Below, piece by piece: positions 11,635 through 21,674 of a stretch of DNA of 64,000 bases. The stretch lies in the NCBI GenBank assembly GCA_964017125.1, contig OZ024902.1, positions 39,794,365 to 39,858,364 on the forward strand. Reading direction: 5' to 3'. Under the pieces are notes generated by a model that worked only from the letters and a program-made list of their open reading frames with translations, did not search any database and was not told the origin of the DNA. The position numbers and the translations under genes were made by a program. Positions within the stretch are counted from its first letter, which is position 1. Every line of letters begins with the position of its first letter. The DNA comes from Flabesymbios commensalis (taxonomy: Eukaryota > Annelida > Polychaeta > Terebellida > Flabelligeridae).

Positions 11635-11719
11635 CATCCAGTATTCTGCGGATCCTCTTTCTGGACATCATCTCCAGCTGGCTGACAGACAGCGCCTTCA
11701 GCTCCTCTATCGGGATGGG
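11635..11719 (-). CDS. CAAP1: CAAP1, downstream conserved-domain exon
   Basis: This 85-nt exon encodes PIPIEELKAL followed by SVSQLEMMSRKRIRRILD and the first base of the next codon. The vertebrate protein continues after LPDVLK with a segment I recall as CSIEEIKKLCQEQLELLSEK, then KILKILEG, so this is the direct continuation of the 50808-50975 exon. The acceptor on the minus strand is a good pyrimidine tract ending TGTTGACAG; the donor is GATG|GTTAGTG. Entry in phase 0 agrees with the upstream exon; exit is phase 1. A TTAA-3 MITE ends about 19 bp inside the following intron, and a long tetranucleotide array starts about 106 bp inside the preceding intron. The acidic middle and the C-terminal exons are not recognisable below 11635. 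Confidence 0.85.
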
Positions 11720-11825
11720 CTGTCAACACAAACAGAAACAGAGATACAATGGGAGTGACAATGCCGGCTTTCACAGCACAGGGGACAGACAGATAGCGAC
11801 ATAGATACATGACACCGCATGGATT

Positions 11826-12164
11826 ACTCACTCACTCACTCACTCACTCACTCACTCACTCACTCACTCACTCACTCACTCACTCACTCACTCACTCACT
11901 CACTCACTCACTCACTCACTCACTCACTCACTCACTCACTCACTCACTCACTCACTCACTCACTCACTCACTCACTCACTCACTCACTCACTCACTCACT
12001 CACTCACTCACTCACTCACTCACTCACTCACTCACTCACTCACTCACTCACTCACTCACTCACTCACTCACTCACTCACTCACTCACTCACTCACTCACT
12101 CACTCACTCACTCACTCACTCACTCACTCACTCACTCACTCACTCACTCACTCACTCACTCACT
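11826..12164. repeat. (CTCA)n tetranucleotide microsatellite
   Basis: About 340 bp, or 85 units, of uninterrupted CTCA. The open frames through it encode only Ser-Leu-Thr-His repeats and are not genes. On the CAAP1-sense strand it is a (TGAG)n tract starting about 106 nt upstream of the 3' splice site at 11720. Confidence 0.98.
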
Positions 12165-12339
12165 AGTAATGACACCATTCTATATTTAGAAAATAGACAA
12201 ATAAGCCCCTAATATACCATAAATCATAAGTGGTTCAGAGGCGCGACAAACATAATTGTGCTCAGACATAGTTATAAATATATCCGGCTATTGTGTCTCT
12301 GAATCGCATAGGTGTGTGGGAGGGGGGGGGGGCGATGTG

Positions 12340-12432
12340 TCCCAGCAAACACGAGAGCAAACACGAGACATTCACTTCGACGCTGGGCCAACATTGAAAC
12401 AGCATAGGGTGAATTCTCCGTGTTTGCTGGGG
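12340..12432. repeat. PAL-1 with left arm deleted
   Basis: The left end CCCAGCAAACACGAG is present and partly duplicated. Most of the left arm up to the core is missing. The right arm (TTCGACGCTGGGCC...TGTTTGCTGGGG) is complete, so the hairpin has collapsed. Confidence 0.8.
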
Positions 12433-12449
12433 TAGTGTGGAGAGTAAAC

Positions 12450-12525
12450 CGTCGCCTCGGAGCTAAAGGATCCTATCTGCCACTCTAACGAGTGTCAGAT
12501 AGGATCCTTTAGCTCCGAGGCGACG
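12450..12525. repeat. PAL-3 long palindrome (F-type)
   Basis: CGTCGCCTCGGAGCTAAAGG... pairs with its complement over about 36 bp around CTCTAACGAG, with one mismatch. It is nearly identical to 53215-53298 and 53454-53531. It abuts a LINE fragment. Confidence 0.93.
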
Positions 12526-12690
12526 AAAAAATCATGGGCCGGGGACGAATCCCTGGGGAACCCCACATGTAACTTCCTCTGGAATGAAGAAACAATCCCT
12601 AAGATAAGTTTCACTTTCTGTCCACGACCTGGCAGGTATGACACAAACCATTCAAGGGCGATACTGCAATGCGATAATTAATTTTTTGTG
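12526..12690 (-). pseudogene. LINE (non-LTR) reverse transcriptase fragment
   Basis: On the minus strand one frame reads IALEWFVSYLPGRGQKVKL. After a frame change of one step it reads EEVTCGVPQGFVPGP. These match the WFxSYLxxRxQ block and the GVPQGSVLGPLLF block of the fingers/palm of non-LTR reverse transcriptases (Jockey/CR1/I-like). It is only about 55 codons, with a frameshift between the blocks and a stop after GP, so it is a dead 5'- and 3'-truncated piece. A PAL-3 hairpin begins exactly where the coding similarity ends. Confidence 0.8.
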
Positions 12691-13234
12691 TAGTCGGAAA
12701 CAGCAAAACATCTAAGCAGAATTTTTACAATTCAGTAGGTAAGTTTTCCTATGTGAATTTAGCACGTCATAATGTGTTCACACTGTCGGAGATTGAATTT
12801 CCGGGAATCCCTTATATTAGAATGATTAGGAACGCCGTTAGTAATGTGACACGTACTTTGTAAATTGTGTCAATGAAATATTACGATTTTTAATTTTTTT
12901 TTAAGTTAAATTTGTATAGGATTCATTACTGACCAATTCGAGTTGGCGATAAATTATCCTAGATCAGTCCAAAATGCACTGACTGCATTATTATAGTTCC
13001 AAATGATTTGCTCGCCCAGATAAGTTAAATCCATGGGGCCCGAGAAGCCATTTGCCTTTTTTCTAACTAAGGATATAGGTGATGAATATAAATTGAAATT
13101 ATATTTCTAGTCGTATTTACGCATATATAAGAGAGCTGAGAGAATTCTACACGTAAGTTATACTTGAATATGGCACATTGTAATTCAGGGAAATTCTGGA
13201 TATAAGCGCATTACTGTCACAAATCAACTGGGAA
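12691..13234. other. No gene seen
   Basis: AT-rich unique DNA; it may include unrecognised decayed LINE sequence upstream of the fragment at 12526-12690. Confidence 0.4.
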
Positions 13235-13467
13235 TTAACCCCTTAAGCGCTGAGCACGACTAAAGTCGTTTTATTCTGTTTTATTAGTCGACCAAATGAC
13301 TGTTATTGGGAACGAAATGTCAGCTTAGACATCAAGATTTGCAAATGTTTGATCTTAAAGTAAAGGAATATGCGTAATTGTCACTCACTTTAAATTGGGC
13401 TCGCAGTGAGGAGACACGATTTCAAGTGGTAAAAAAATAAGATAACTTAGCGCGTACAGAGTAAACC
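13235..13467 (+). mobile_element. TTAA-2 MITE
   Basis: It starts TTAACCCCTTAAGCGCTGAG, with ACGACTAAAGTCGTTTTA next, and ends in degenerate AACTTAGCGCGTACAGAG. The internal ACTT/AAGT stem-loop is decayed here. Confidence 0.75.
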
Positions 13468-13595
13468 ATTTGAGTACCCACACCGCATATAAGCCCAGAA
13501 AATCCAGTCTTGATGATCCTTATAGTGTAAATGCGAGAATGACGACTTGGTGATTCTTTAAACTATCATCTTTTTTGCGTTGCAATTCCAAAGAG

Positions 13596-13689
13596 TTTGT
13601 TACATTTGATCAAGACTCTTGTTGCATTTTATCAAGAATTTGTTACATTTTATCAAGACTTTGCTACATTTTATCAGGACTTTGTTACA
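13596..13689. repeat. 21-22 bp minisatellite
   Basis: About 4.5 units of TTTGTTACATTTTATCAAGAC with few differences. Confidence 0.85.
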
Positions 13690-13929
13690 AGGACCATCAA
13701 TACTGCACTCTCACTGTTACAGACCCTACAGGGAGTGACACTTGGGCAATTTCTAGAAATGTTTGAATTCCTCATTCATGGTATATAATTTGAAGTTTAA
13801 TCATGTGTGATTATAGTACAATAGCGTAATACTTTGTGAACAGAAAAAATAGACTGTTTAGCATACATGTGTTTTAGCGTCACAGATGTGTGTAACTAAG
13901 GTAAATTTGACCTTCAAACGACACAGAAT

Positions 13930-14785
13930 GAGGAGCATTTAAATCTCTTGACACATTGTAATATATAGTAAAGAGTATTTGTCTTTCTATGATATGCAGT
14001 ATTTGGAGTATTAGGCTTTCTAGCACATTATTATATATGGTAAAGACTATTTGACTATCTAGGGCACATAGTAAGGTGTATTTGACTCTAGGATACATAT
14101 CTAGTAAGGCGTGTTGAACTCTTGATACATACTGCGAAGTAAAGAGTATTACATAATTACATAATAAGGCGTATTTGCCTTTCTAGGACACATAGTAAAC
14201 AGTATGTACCTATCTAGGTTACATGGTAAAAAGTATAATTTGTGTCACATGGTAAAGATTATTTTTTCTTTCTGGGACAAATATTAAGGATTATTTGACA
14301 TTCTGGGAAACAGTAAGGCGTATCGACTTTCTAGGGCATATAGTAAAAAGTATTTGACTTTCTAGGACACAGAATAAAAAGTAATTTGCTCTCTAGTAGG
14401 GAGTATTGTAATCTGTAGGACACATAATAAGGAGTATTTGTCTATCTAGAACATATAGCAAGGAGTATTTCACTCCTTCGGACACATAGTAAGAAATATT
14501 TGTCTTTCTTTCTAAGACATAGTATTAAGTATTTGCCTCTCTGGAACACATAGTAAAAAGTAGATGTATTCGTCTTTCTAGAACACACAGTAAAGAGTAG
14601 CTGTCTTTCTAGAACACATAGACTTAGAAAGGAGTACTTGTCATTCTAGAACAAAGCTTAAGTTGTTTTTCTGAAACACACCAAAGTTATAACATACGAT
14701 GAAGAGTGTTTGACTTTCTAGGACACATAATAAAGAATATTTGACTATTTGAGACATATAGTATTTGACTCTGCAGGACACATAG
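13930..14785. repeat. Degenerate ~31 bp minisatellite
   Basis: Repeated words AGTATTTGACTTTCTAG and GACACATAGTAA recur about every 30 bp through about 850 bp, with many indels. It appears old. Confidence 0.8.
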
Positions 14786-14903
14786 TGTTCAGTCTCTTGT
14801 GGTTTTCTTACACATCATTATATGTTAGGGGCCCCAGCGCGCATACCACTCCAAACCAGGCACGAGACATGGAGAGAAATAAAGTCGACGACAACTGGTG
14901 GAC

Positions 14904-15010
14904 AACCAGCCTCACGAGATCTTGACACAATGTTGGTTTAAAGTCGGGTTGGCGTCGAAGACGCTGGCCCAGCTTTTAACCAACATTGTGTCAACGTCTC
15001 TTGTTTCTCG
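14904..15010. repeat. PAL-1 palindrome
   Basis: Inner arms are ACACAATGTTGGTTTAAAG and CTTTTAACCAACATTGTGTC around GGCGTCGAAGACGCTGG. The outer arms are less well matched. Confidence 0.87.
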
Positions 15011-15059
15011 AGGAGTCAGCCAGCCCCATATCAATAATACAAACACGATAAAGCTAGTT

Positions 15060-15780
15060 TATTATTCCCAGGAAATACTTTCCACTCCGCTCATTTCCTT
15101 TAACTTTGTTTTCAGAATCCGTGAAATGGAGTCGTCACCACGGAGGCGGGGTAAGAGGAAGGGGGGGCAGAAGGGGGAGGGGGTGTATCAACCTCAGCAG
15201 CCAGCCACATCGCATCTCTCTGGCTGCTTTATATTGTCATATTCATCAGTGCTGTGATCTGAAGGGGGACTGCCTGCGGTCTCTGAATACTTGATTAATG
15301 CACATTATATGACTGGTACAATACAGAGAAACATTGTCATGATTCAATAAGCGCGGTGCCAGCCCTGCTTTGCATAATATGTGGTGTGCCTCAGATATAT
15401 GTACGTACTCATTGGAGCTGTTGGCCGAGCGCGCGGACAAGTAGTCCCACACATGTGAAAATAGGACACCCCCATGTTGTGACAAACGGACATAATCATC
15501 ATTTTGCCGCCGCACTTTGCCATTTAAAAGATACAGGGGGAGGCTGGAAATTCGTGCCTTGCATTGCAAGTCCTCTTTGGTCTGCTGCAAGACCAAATGT
15601 AATTTGCCTGACATACCATATTCATATTGATTTTCCCCACATTTCAAAAGACAGGCGCACCGGGTCTGGCATTAAAATACGCGGTCTGATCCGTCGTTAT
15701 GGATCTGTGGGGGGAAATGAATCTTTAAAGCCTCCACTCCATGCATGACCTCATCCACGTGATGGCCAGGTATAATTTCT
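15060..15780. other. Non-repetitive, GC-richer island
   Basis: No repeat family and no convincing codon pattern. Open frames of 119-133 codons occur on both strands but are not bounded by plausible splice sites and resemble no family I know. CATATTGATT/ATTAATG words and even composition suggest conserved non-coding DNA. Confidence 0.3.
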
Positions 15781-15813
15781 CTCTCTAATTACAACCATTA
15801 TTTTACTACCCAC

Positions 15814-15876
15814 GCAAAGACAAACAACAGTAACTGCTCACTTGAAAAGTAAGCAGTTACTATTGTCTGCCTTTGC
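15814..15876. repeat. PAL-2 palindrome
   Basis: GCAAAGACAAACAACAG pairs with CTATTGTCTGCCTTTGC around ACTTGAAAAGT. A shared CAACAG/CTATTG change versus other copies lies mostly in both arms. Confidence 0.92.
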
Positions 15877-16893
15877 CGGCTGACCAGCCTCTAATTTATA
15901 ACTTCATTTTACTCATTGTCTACCAGCATAGACCCATCAGCTTAGAAGAAAAAAAACCTTTAAATATTTATTGTTTTTATGTCCAAACATTATTGTCATA
16001 TTTGACAAGTGGCTTTGTTTTTAATGTAGCGGCCAAGATGTGCAGATCGGTAGGGGGGGGGGGGGGGTTGTGAGAGGATGGAGCGGGGGTGAAATGCGTG
16101 CAATTTGTGTATTAATATCCCTGGTGCCACAGCCGCCTTTTTAACGTGGGGACTTTGGATCATTAATCCCAGTGTCATTGAACTAGGCGTCCGCGGCAGC
16201 GGCGCTTCTACATTTTTATTGATTGCCAAAATGCGTCATCACTTCACTGCGATACAAATTAGATTGGCAAACTTTTCATTTATATATTGACAGAAAACTC
16301 AGTAATATTTAATGTTGCACCAGAATAAACACTCGGGGTTGAATAAATCGCTCCCTCTCTCGCTCTCGCTCTATGGATCGACGTGGTCCAAAATGCCGCG
16401 GCAGATTTATCGGTCAAAATCCACACTAACGCTGACCACCTATTGAATTCTACACGCCTCGGGCATGTTACCACTGCTGTAAAACAGGCAAATCAAAATG
16501 CTATGGCTTCCCCCTATAATGTGGCAGACCAGCGCCAGAAAAACTCCATATCAATACAAAACCGCTCCAACTACCATATATCAAACATGTGAAAACAACC
16601 GACATCTCACAAGTCTTTTTTTACATTTCTTTATCTCTATCTTCCTCTCTCCATCTCCTCCCCCTCTCCCTCTCTCTCCACACCCCAGCTACCAAACCCG
16701 GCACCCCCTCTCCCTCGTAACCCTCGCCCCTTCTCAATATCTGAATTCGCTGAGACTTTTCTCAAGCGCAACACCGCGGGCGCGTGATGCCCGCAAATGA
16801 AGACAAATGATTGATAACCTTGAGCAAAACGCCGTTCGCATCCGTCGGATTCGCACGCCCAGTGTTGGTTTGTGTCCAGGGTGCACGGACATA
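15877..16893. other. Non-repetitive island with poly-G and CT tracts
   Basis: A run of 15 G lies at 16053-16067 and a CT-rich tract at 16620-16735. Between 16100 and 16480 are TAATCCC, TTGATTG and ATAAATC homeodomain-type words. No gene was recognised. Confidence 0.3.
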
Positions 16894-16995
16894 TCCCGGC
16901 AAACACAACACAATCAACCTGATGTTGGACCAATGCTAAAACAGCGTCAGAGACGGTGTCCCAGCATTGGTCCAACATAGGGTGAAGATCTTGTG
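16894..16995. repeat. PAL-1 palindrome
   Basis: CCCGGCAAACACAAC at the left end; GATGTTGGACCAATGCT pairs with AGCATTGGTCCAACAT around ACAGCGTCAGAGACGGTGT. The inner arm sequence is unlike other copies, yet the two arms match. Confidence 0.88.
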
Positions 16996-18111
16996 CATCC
17001 GAGTCAGTGCTCTACAACTCAATCACACACGATACACCCCCGCCCCTCCATACCTATTGCCGCACGGACTTCTAGCGCGTTATTTTTTTTCGAAAAATCA
17101 GATTAACCTCGCAAAAACCAGCGGCCAACAAGGATGAACTGACACAGCCATAGGTGTTAAAAGAGGATCAACGTGAAATAGACGTGAAATCTCCCCTCTA
17201 ATCGCATGCGCATGCATTATTAACATAACAACTCCCTTTTTTAATAATCTGCGCGCGGGATGACTTTGGTTTAAAAAAACCATCCAGTTAACTCTGGCAT
17301 TAGCACTGATTAGTGATGGGAGTGGGCGAGATCTACTCCCCTGCGGCCACCAGAGCATGGATCAACACCAAAAATAAACAAAAGGAGAATCCGGATCAGA
17401 AAACATCACATTAAACACGCTCACACAGATATCAGGTATTTTGAACTGGATGAAAATGACATGAAATTGACATTTAATACCGATCTTACAGGTGTTTGAA
17501 CTAGGTGAAATTTACATGAAAATGTACATATCCACAATGAGATTTCACAAAAATATTTCATAAGCAGCAGTTAATATAGGCCTAATTATAATACCATGCA
17601 CATAGGTAGAAGAGACACAGTGACAACGCTACAAATGTCAAGTGTTTGAACTGGGTAAAATCAACATAAAAAATTGACAAGAGGCACAGCTCTGGCGGCT
17701 GAAACAAGTTGTCAATTTCATCTTGTGAGGATCAGGGATCTTCTGTTGGCTATGGATGGATGAGGGGCGATGTATGACAGTAGCACGCCAAATCTTCATC
17801 TGGCATCGCGCGCCTCGCCTAAACTCCCGTTCCTGGGGTTTCATGTTAATTTCCTGTTGAAGCTCAGTCCGCAATGTGACCACCCCCCACCCCCACTTCA
17901 TCCATCCATCCCTGCGCCCCAAACAGACTCATCACTTTCACCGCATCCCGTTCTCCGCTGCTGCGGCAGGCCCAGTCTCCACCCCCACCCCTCGCCGGAG
18001 CGGCCACACCCCTCCACACACACACCCAAGTTCATCAACATTTTTATAACTGACAACGCTGTTGTTTAGACGGGCCCGCTGCGCACGGCGACCAGCCACG
18101 TCACCGGCCAT
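16996..18111. other. Non-repetitive GC-richer region
   Basis: No gene was recognised. Moderate GC, CpG-containing, with a few A/T-rich homeodomain-like words. Possibly regulatory. Confidence 0.25.
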
Positions 18112-18221
18112 TCCCAACAAACACAACACGTTGAACGAATGTTGGTTTATTGTTGGTCCAGCGTCGTAGACGCTGGGCCAACATTAAACCGGCGTGGGTT
18201 CTACGACTTGCGTTTGCAGGG
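18112..18221. repeat. PAL-1 palindrome
   Basis: CCCAACAAACACAACACG at the left end, with the core GGTCCAGCGTCGTAGACGCTGG. The arms pair well for about 30 bp around the core. Confidence 0.88.
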
Positions 18222-18477
18222 TTACGACGCCGTGATGTTCAATATAAATAGATACATCGCAGATATATATACTCTCCGCCGCGTGTGAGTGTCGCCGCGT
18301 CGTAGCAAATACGTCATTTTCAGACGAATCCCCAAATTGGTCCTCTCCCGTAGTGAAAACAGTTTGGCGGTGGCCGGCAATTGAATTAGATCTTGTGTTA
18401 CATCTTATCTAATGAGATATGAGAACGCGACACGTAAACCTGCGACAAAATTTCATTACCGCCCGCGGACCGCGCGA

Positions 18478-18537
18478 GACGCCGGCGCGACGGCGGGTCG
18501 GCGTGCGCGCACGCCGTCCCGCCGTCGCGCCGGCGTC
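18478..18537. repeat. GC-rich palindrome
   Basis: The centre is GCGTGCGCGCACGC, with arms of GCCGGCGCGACGGCGGG and its complement. It is close to 60 bp and nearly all G+C, with one or two mismatches. Long open frames across it are composition artefacts. Confidence 0.9.
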
Positions 18538-19603
18538 GCGCGGCGGTCGTGGGTGCGCCGCGGAACCATAACGTGTGGCGGTATGCACCCCGGGGCCACG
18601 GCTGCCGATCATATTTTAACATTTCACTCACTTTTATCCATGTCGTTTACTGACTCCGCCGCCGTCGGATGCGGCACCTTAGCTTTCACGACACGCGCTC
18701 GCACGTGATGGCATGCGACGTCGCTATTACAAGACGCTTTGAATGCAGCGTCTCGTTCTCTCCGTGCATCTGTAAGATGTGAATCTAGCAGGGTGCATCG
18801 CGCGGGCGACGCGTCAAAATAAATCGCATTAGGACGTCACACATCACGGCGCTGATGCTTTTAGAAAGTTCATTTCCAATTTTCCGCGCGCACCACCTCG
18901 CGGTATTTGTCGGGAACACGGTCAGACGCAGATGCATTTATTAGGACGTAAATATTAAAAACATACAATTTTTTAGATGTAGATAAACATAAAACAATGT
19001 AAATGTAGTACGACCAGGAGACCCGTAATAAGACGCTTTTAGGTCGCTAGCGTACGGACCACCCTTGAAATTAACAAAGAAAACATGTAATCTTTTTTAT
19101 CAAATACAGTAGAAACAACAAAACATTTTCAGTACAATATAGTATCAGCATATAGTAGTCTACAGAAAAACTTATGCAGACAAAGAACCACGGCTGGTTC
19201 GATGCTAGGCCGTTTCAATCAAAGGCTCGGTCATGTCCGGGTAGTGCCGACAATGGAAGTGACTAAGATAATGCGGAGAGTAGAAAAATATTTCTCGCAT
19301 TACGTGATAGTTATAAATTACCAGACCCATGCATGCATATCAAGTATATTACAGAGGTAATTGCCATACCCATTTTAATATTTTTTAACATAGACCCTAT
19401 TTGTATAAGTATATAATAATAATACATGTTGTCAGGGGGTTTCATTTAACTGAGCCTTTTTTTCTTATTATTTATTATTACTATACCTCCAGTAGCGTGA
19501 TAATGACTTGTATAATAATTTTTATAATGGATCATTTTCTATATTAAACTGTAAGCATTTTGAAAGGAAAATAATTTATTAACCATGAAGGATAGTTCGC
19601 AGC
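18538..19603. other. No gene seen
   Basis: GC-rich and CpG-rich up to about 18900, then AT-rich. No repeat family was recognised. Confidence 0.4.
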
Positions 19604-19848
19604 TTAGCCCTTTGCGCGCTAAGCGCGACCATAATCGTTTTTAACCTGTTTTATTGGCAAGTTTTGAAAATTACAGTCATCGAGAATGAAATTAGTGCTT
19701 AAACAGCAAGATTTGCAAATGTATGGTCTCAAAATAAACTAATATGAGTAATTTCCACCCACTTGAAGTTGTGGGTGGCGATAGCGAGACACAACTTCAA
19801 CTCAGTGGGAGAAACTTTAAATCAGGTGACATAGCGCGAAAAGGGTAA
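19604..19848 (+). mobile_element. TTAA-2 MITE
   Basis: It starts TTAGCCCTTTGCGCGCTAAG and ends ATAGCGCGAAAAGGGTAA. The internal hairpin is ACTTGAAGTTGTGGGTGGCG with GCGAGACACAACTTCAA. Confidence 0.82.
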
Positions 19849-19854
19849 CTTAAG

Positions 19855-19931
19855 TAAAGTGGCATATAGCATCCTTTAAAAGGTGAATGGCTGTACATAC
19901 CACTTTGTGAAGTGGCAGATACAACTCTATG
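19855..19931. repeat. PAL-3 palindrome, diverged
   Basis: ACATACCACTTTGTG and AAGTGGCAGATACAAC form the centre. The outer arms are degenerate. Confidence 0.6.
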
Positions 19932-19954
19932 AAACCGAGCTGACGGTAAGATAG

Positions 19955-20062
19955 ACCAGCAAACATAAAACATCAAACCAATGATGTTTTAATGTTGGAC
20001 CAGCGTCTACGACGCTGGACCAACATTAAAACATCATTGGGTCAACGTTTCACGATTGCTGC
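19955..20062. repeat. PAL-1 palindrome
   Basis: AATGATGTTTTAATGTTGG pairs with CCAACATTAAAACATCATT around ACCAGCGTCTACGACGCTGG. It is nearly perfect for more than 30 bp, with an arm sequence private to this copy. Confidence 0.92.
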
Positions 20063-20461
20063 ATGGAGGTTGTCCCTGAACGGCCATATGGAGTTATGGA
20101 TCTACAGGCCTATCCCGCGCCCTTCTCAAGGGTGCTATTGTCTTCACATTTTTTCTCTATACATCAACAGTCCTGTACACCGACAGCGCATTTCAGAAAA
20201 TAACATGACGAAATTTCACGCTTCAGAGCCGGCAGGGTTACAATGCCAATAAATAAAAAGGCAAGTGAAAAGCAAGATTATGGCACATGATATATGTGAA
20301 GCATAAAGTATTTATTGGTCATTAATTTATAACCTATAATATACATGCTGCTCACCAAGTAAGTATAAGACTAGACATACCGGTTTGTATATGCTCATTC
20401 AAACTTCATGGTTAAGCCAGAGTTGGTGGTCTCGAATCCTTTGACCTGGATCTTAGGTACC

Positions 20462-20492
20462 TCATTGGTCGAGATAGCCGTCTCGACCAATG
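20462..20492. repeat. Short PAL-4-core palindrome
   Basis: TCATTGGTCGAGA and TCTCGACCAATGA pair around TAGCCG. It shares the TTGGTCGAGA core of PAL-4 but lacks its outer arms. Confidence 0.75.
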
Positions 20493-20728
20493 ATTTTTAA
20501 GGCCAAACAGCATACATGTTTCATACATAATCGTCCCCTTGGGATTAAAGCGTCGTACACTGGTTCTGTCAGACACATCCCTTTAAGCCCGAGGGTACGA
20601 TGAATAAAAAAATAATCAACGCGGATATAATCTGTCAAGACAAGAGAACATATTTATTATTATGTGGTTTGAAATAGCATACAGAACATGATTATAATGA
20701 ATGAACACATCTTTTCTCTGCTGATTGA

Positions 20729-20981
20729 TTAACCCGTGTCCTGCTGAATTGTTTCAATTGTATTTTTCGTCATTTGAAGCAGGAATTGCTAACGCAATTT
20801 CCAGCTTCAAATGACGAAAAACATAGATAATTTTCGAAAATATACATCTTCTAAATTGAGTTATTTTAGTAACTAAACATCTACCACAAACTATATTGTT
20901 CATTTCAGTCACATATTATTTGGCTTAAAATATGCTTGAAACCGTATATATCCAGGTCTAGCAGGACAAGGGTCAAATATG
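20729..20981 (+). mobile_element. TTAA-4 MITE
   Basis: It starts TTAACCCGTGTCCTGCTG and ends TAGCAGGACAAGGGTCAA next to the TTAA of the following element. The internal stem-loop is GTCATTTGAAGC...GCTTCAAATGAC with GAATTGCTAACGCAATTTC at the tip. Confidence 0.82.
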
Positions 20982-21674
20982 TTAACCCTTCCCCCGCTAA
21001 GTTATATAATTTAAATTTTCACCCACTTGGAATGGGGGGAAATTACTAATATTTGTTTAATTTGAGACCAAACATTTTGCAAGTCTTGATGTCTAAACTC
21101 ATTTCATTACAAATAACCAAACAGTATATAGCAAGTGCACACGCAACAATAGCAACAATAGCCCGCCGCCATTATTGAACTTGACAAAGAACAGGTGTTA
21201 TCAGTAACATGCATAACAAATTTGAGTAGGATACAATCATAGAAAACTTTTATCGCGCCCGTAGGTGAAATAAGGGACGCAAACTCTAAAAATTCGCAAT
21301 ACATTGGACATTTTTATAGGCCATTATTGAACTTGCAAGAAAACTGTTTATAAATAACATGCATAACACATTTGGGCAGGATTCATCAAAAGCCCACAAG
21401 GTAAAATTAATCACGTAAAATTCGAAAAAGGGCAGTAAATCAGCCATTTCAATTTTTTTTCAGCCATTATTAAACTTGTCCGAGAACGGGTTACTAGTAA
21501 CATGCGGAGCAAATTTGAGAAGAAGTTATCGTGCGCACAAATTAATGTTTACGCCAACGTGGGACACTGACGCCGACGACGCCGAACTTTAATTGCAATA
21601 GCCCACCTATGTTAATTGAAAAAAGAAAGGCGGGCTAAACATGACTGTAGTCGAGTTTAGCGCCTTAAGGGTTA
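20982..21674 (-). mobile_element. TTAA-2 MITE interrupted by another repeat
   Basis: It starts TTAACCCTTCCCCCGCTAAG and ends GACTGTAGTCGAGTTTAGCGCCTTAAGGGTT. The middle (21118-21640) is foreign. It starts at the TTAA where the preceding TTAA-4 element ends. Confidence 0.75.
21118..21640. mobile_element. Inserted repeat with three internal subunits
   Basis: It lies inside a TTAA-2 MITE. CCATTATTGAACTTG plus TAACATGC and AAATTTGAG words recur three times at about 150-165 bp spacing. GCAATAGCCC occurs near both ends and AAGGCGGGCT at the right end. I recall this class as widespread and non-coding in marine invertebrates. Confidence 0.7.

Noticed and set aside
11809-12189. Long open frames of Leu-Thr-His-Ser repeats
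   Set aside because: They are the translation of a pure CTCA microsatellite.
15246-15748. 133- and 130-codon frames on opposite strands
   Set aside because: Overlapping frames on both strands in a GC-richer island; no motif and no splice borders.
18398-18708. Arg/Ala-rich frames
   Set aside because: Produced by the GC-only palindrome at 18478-18537.
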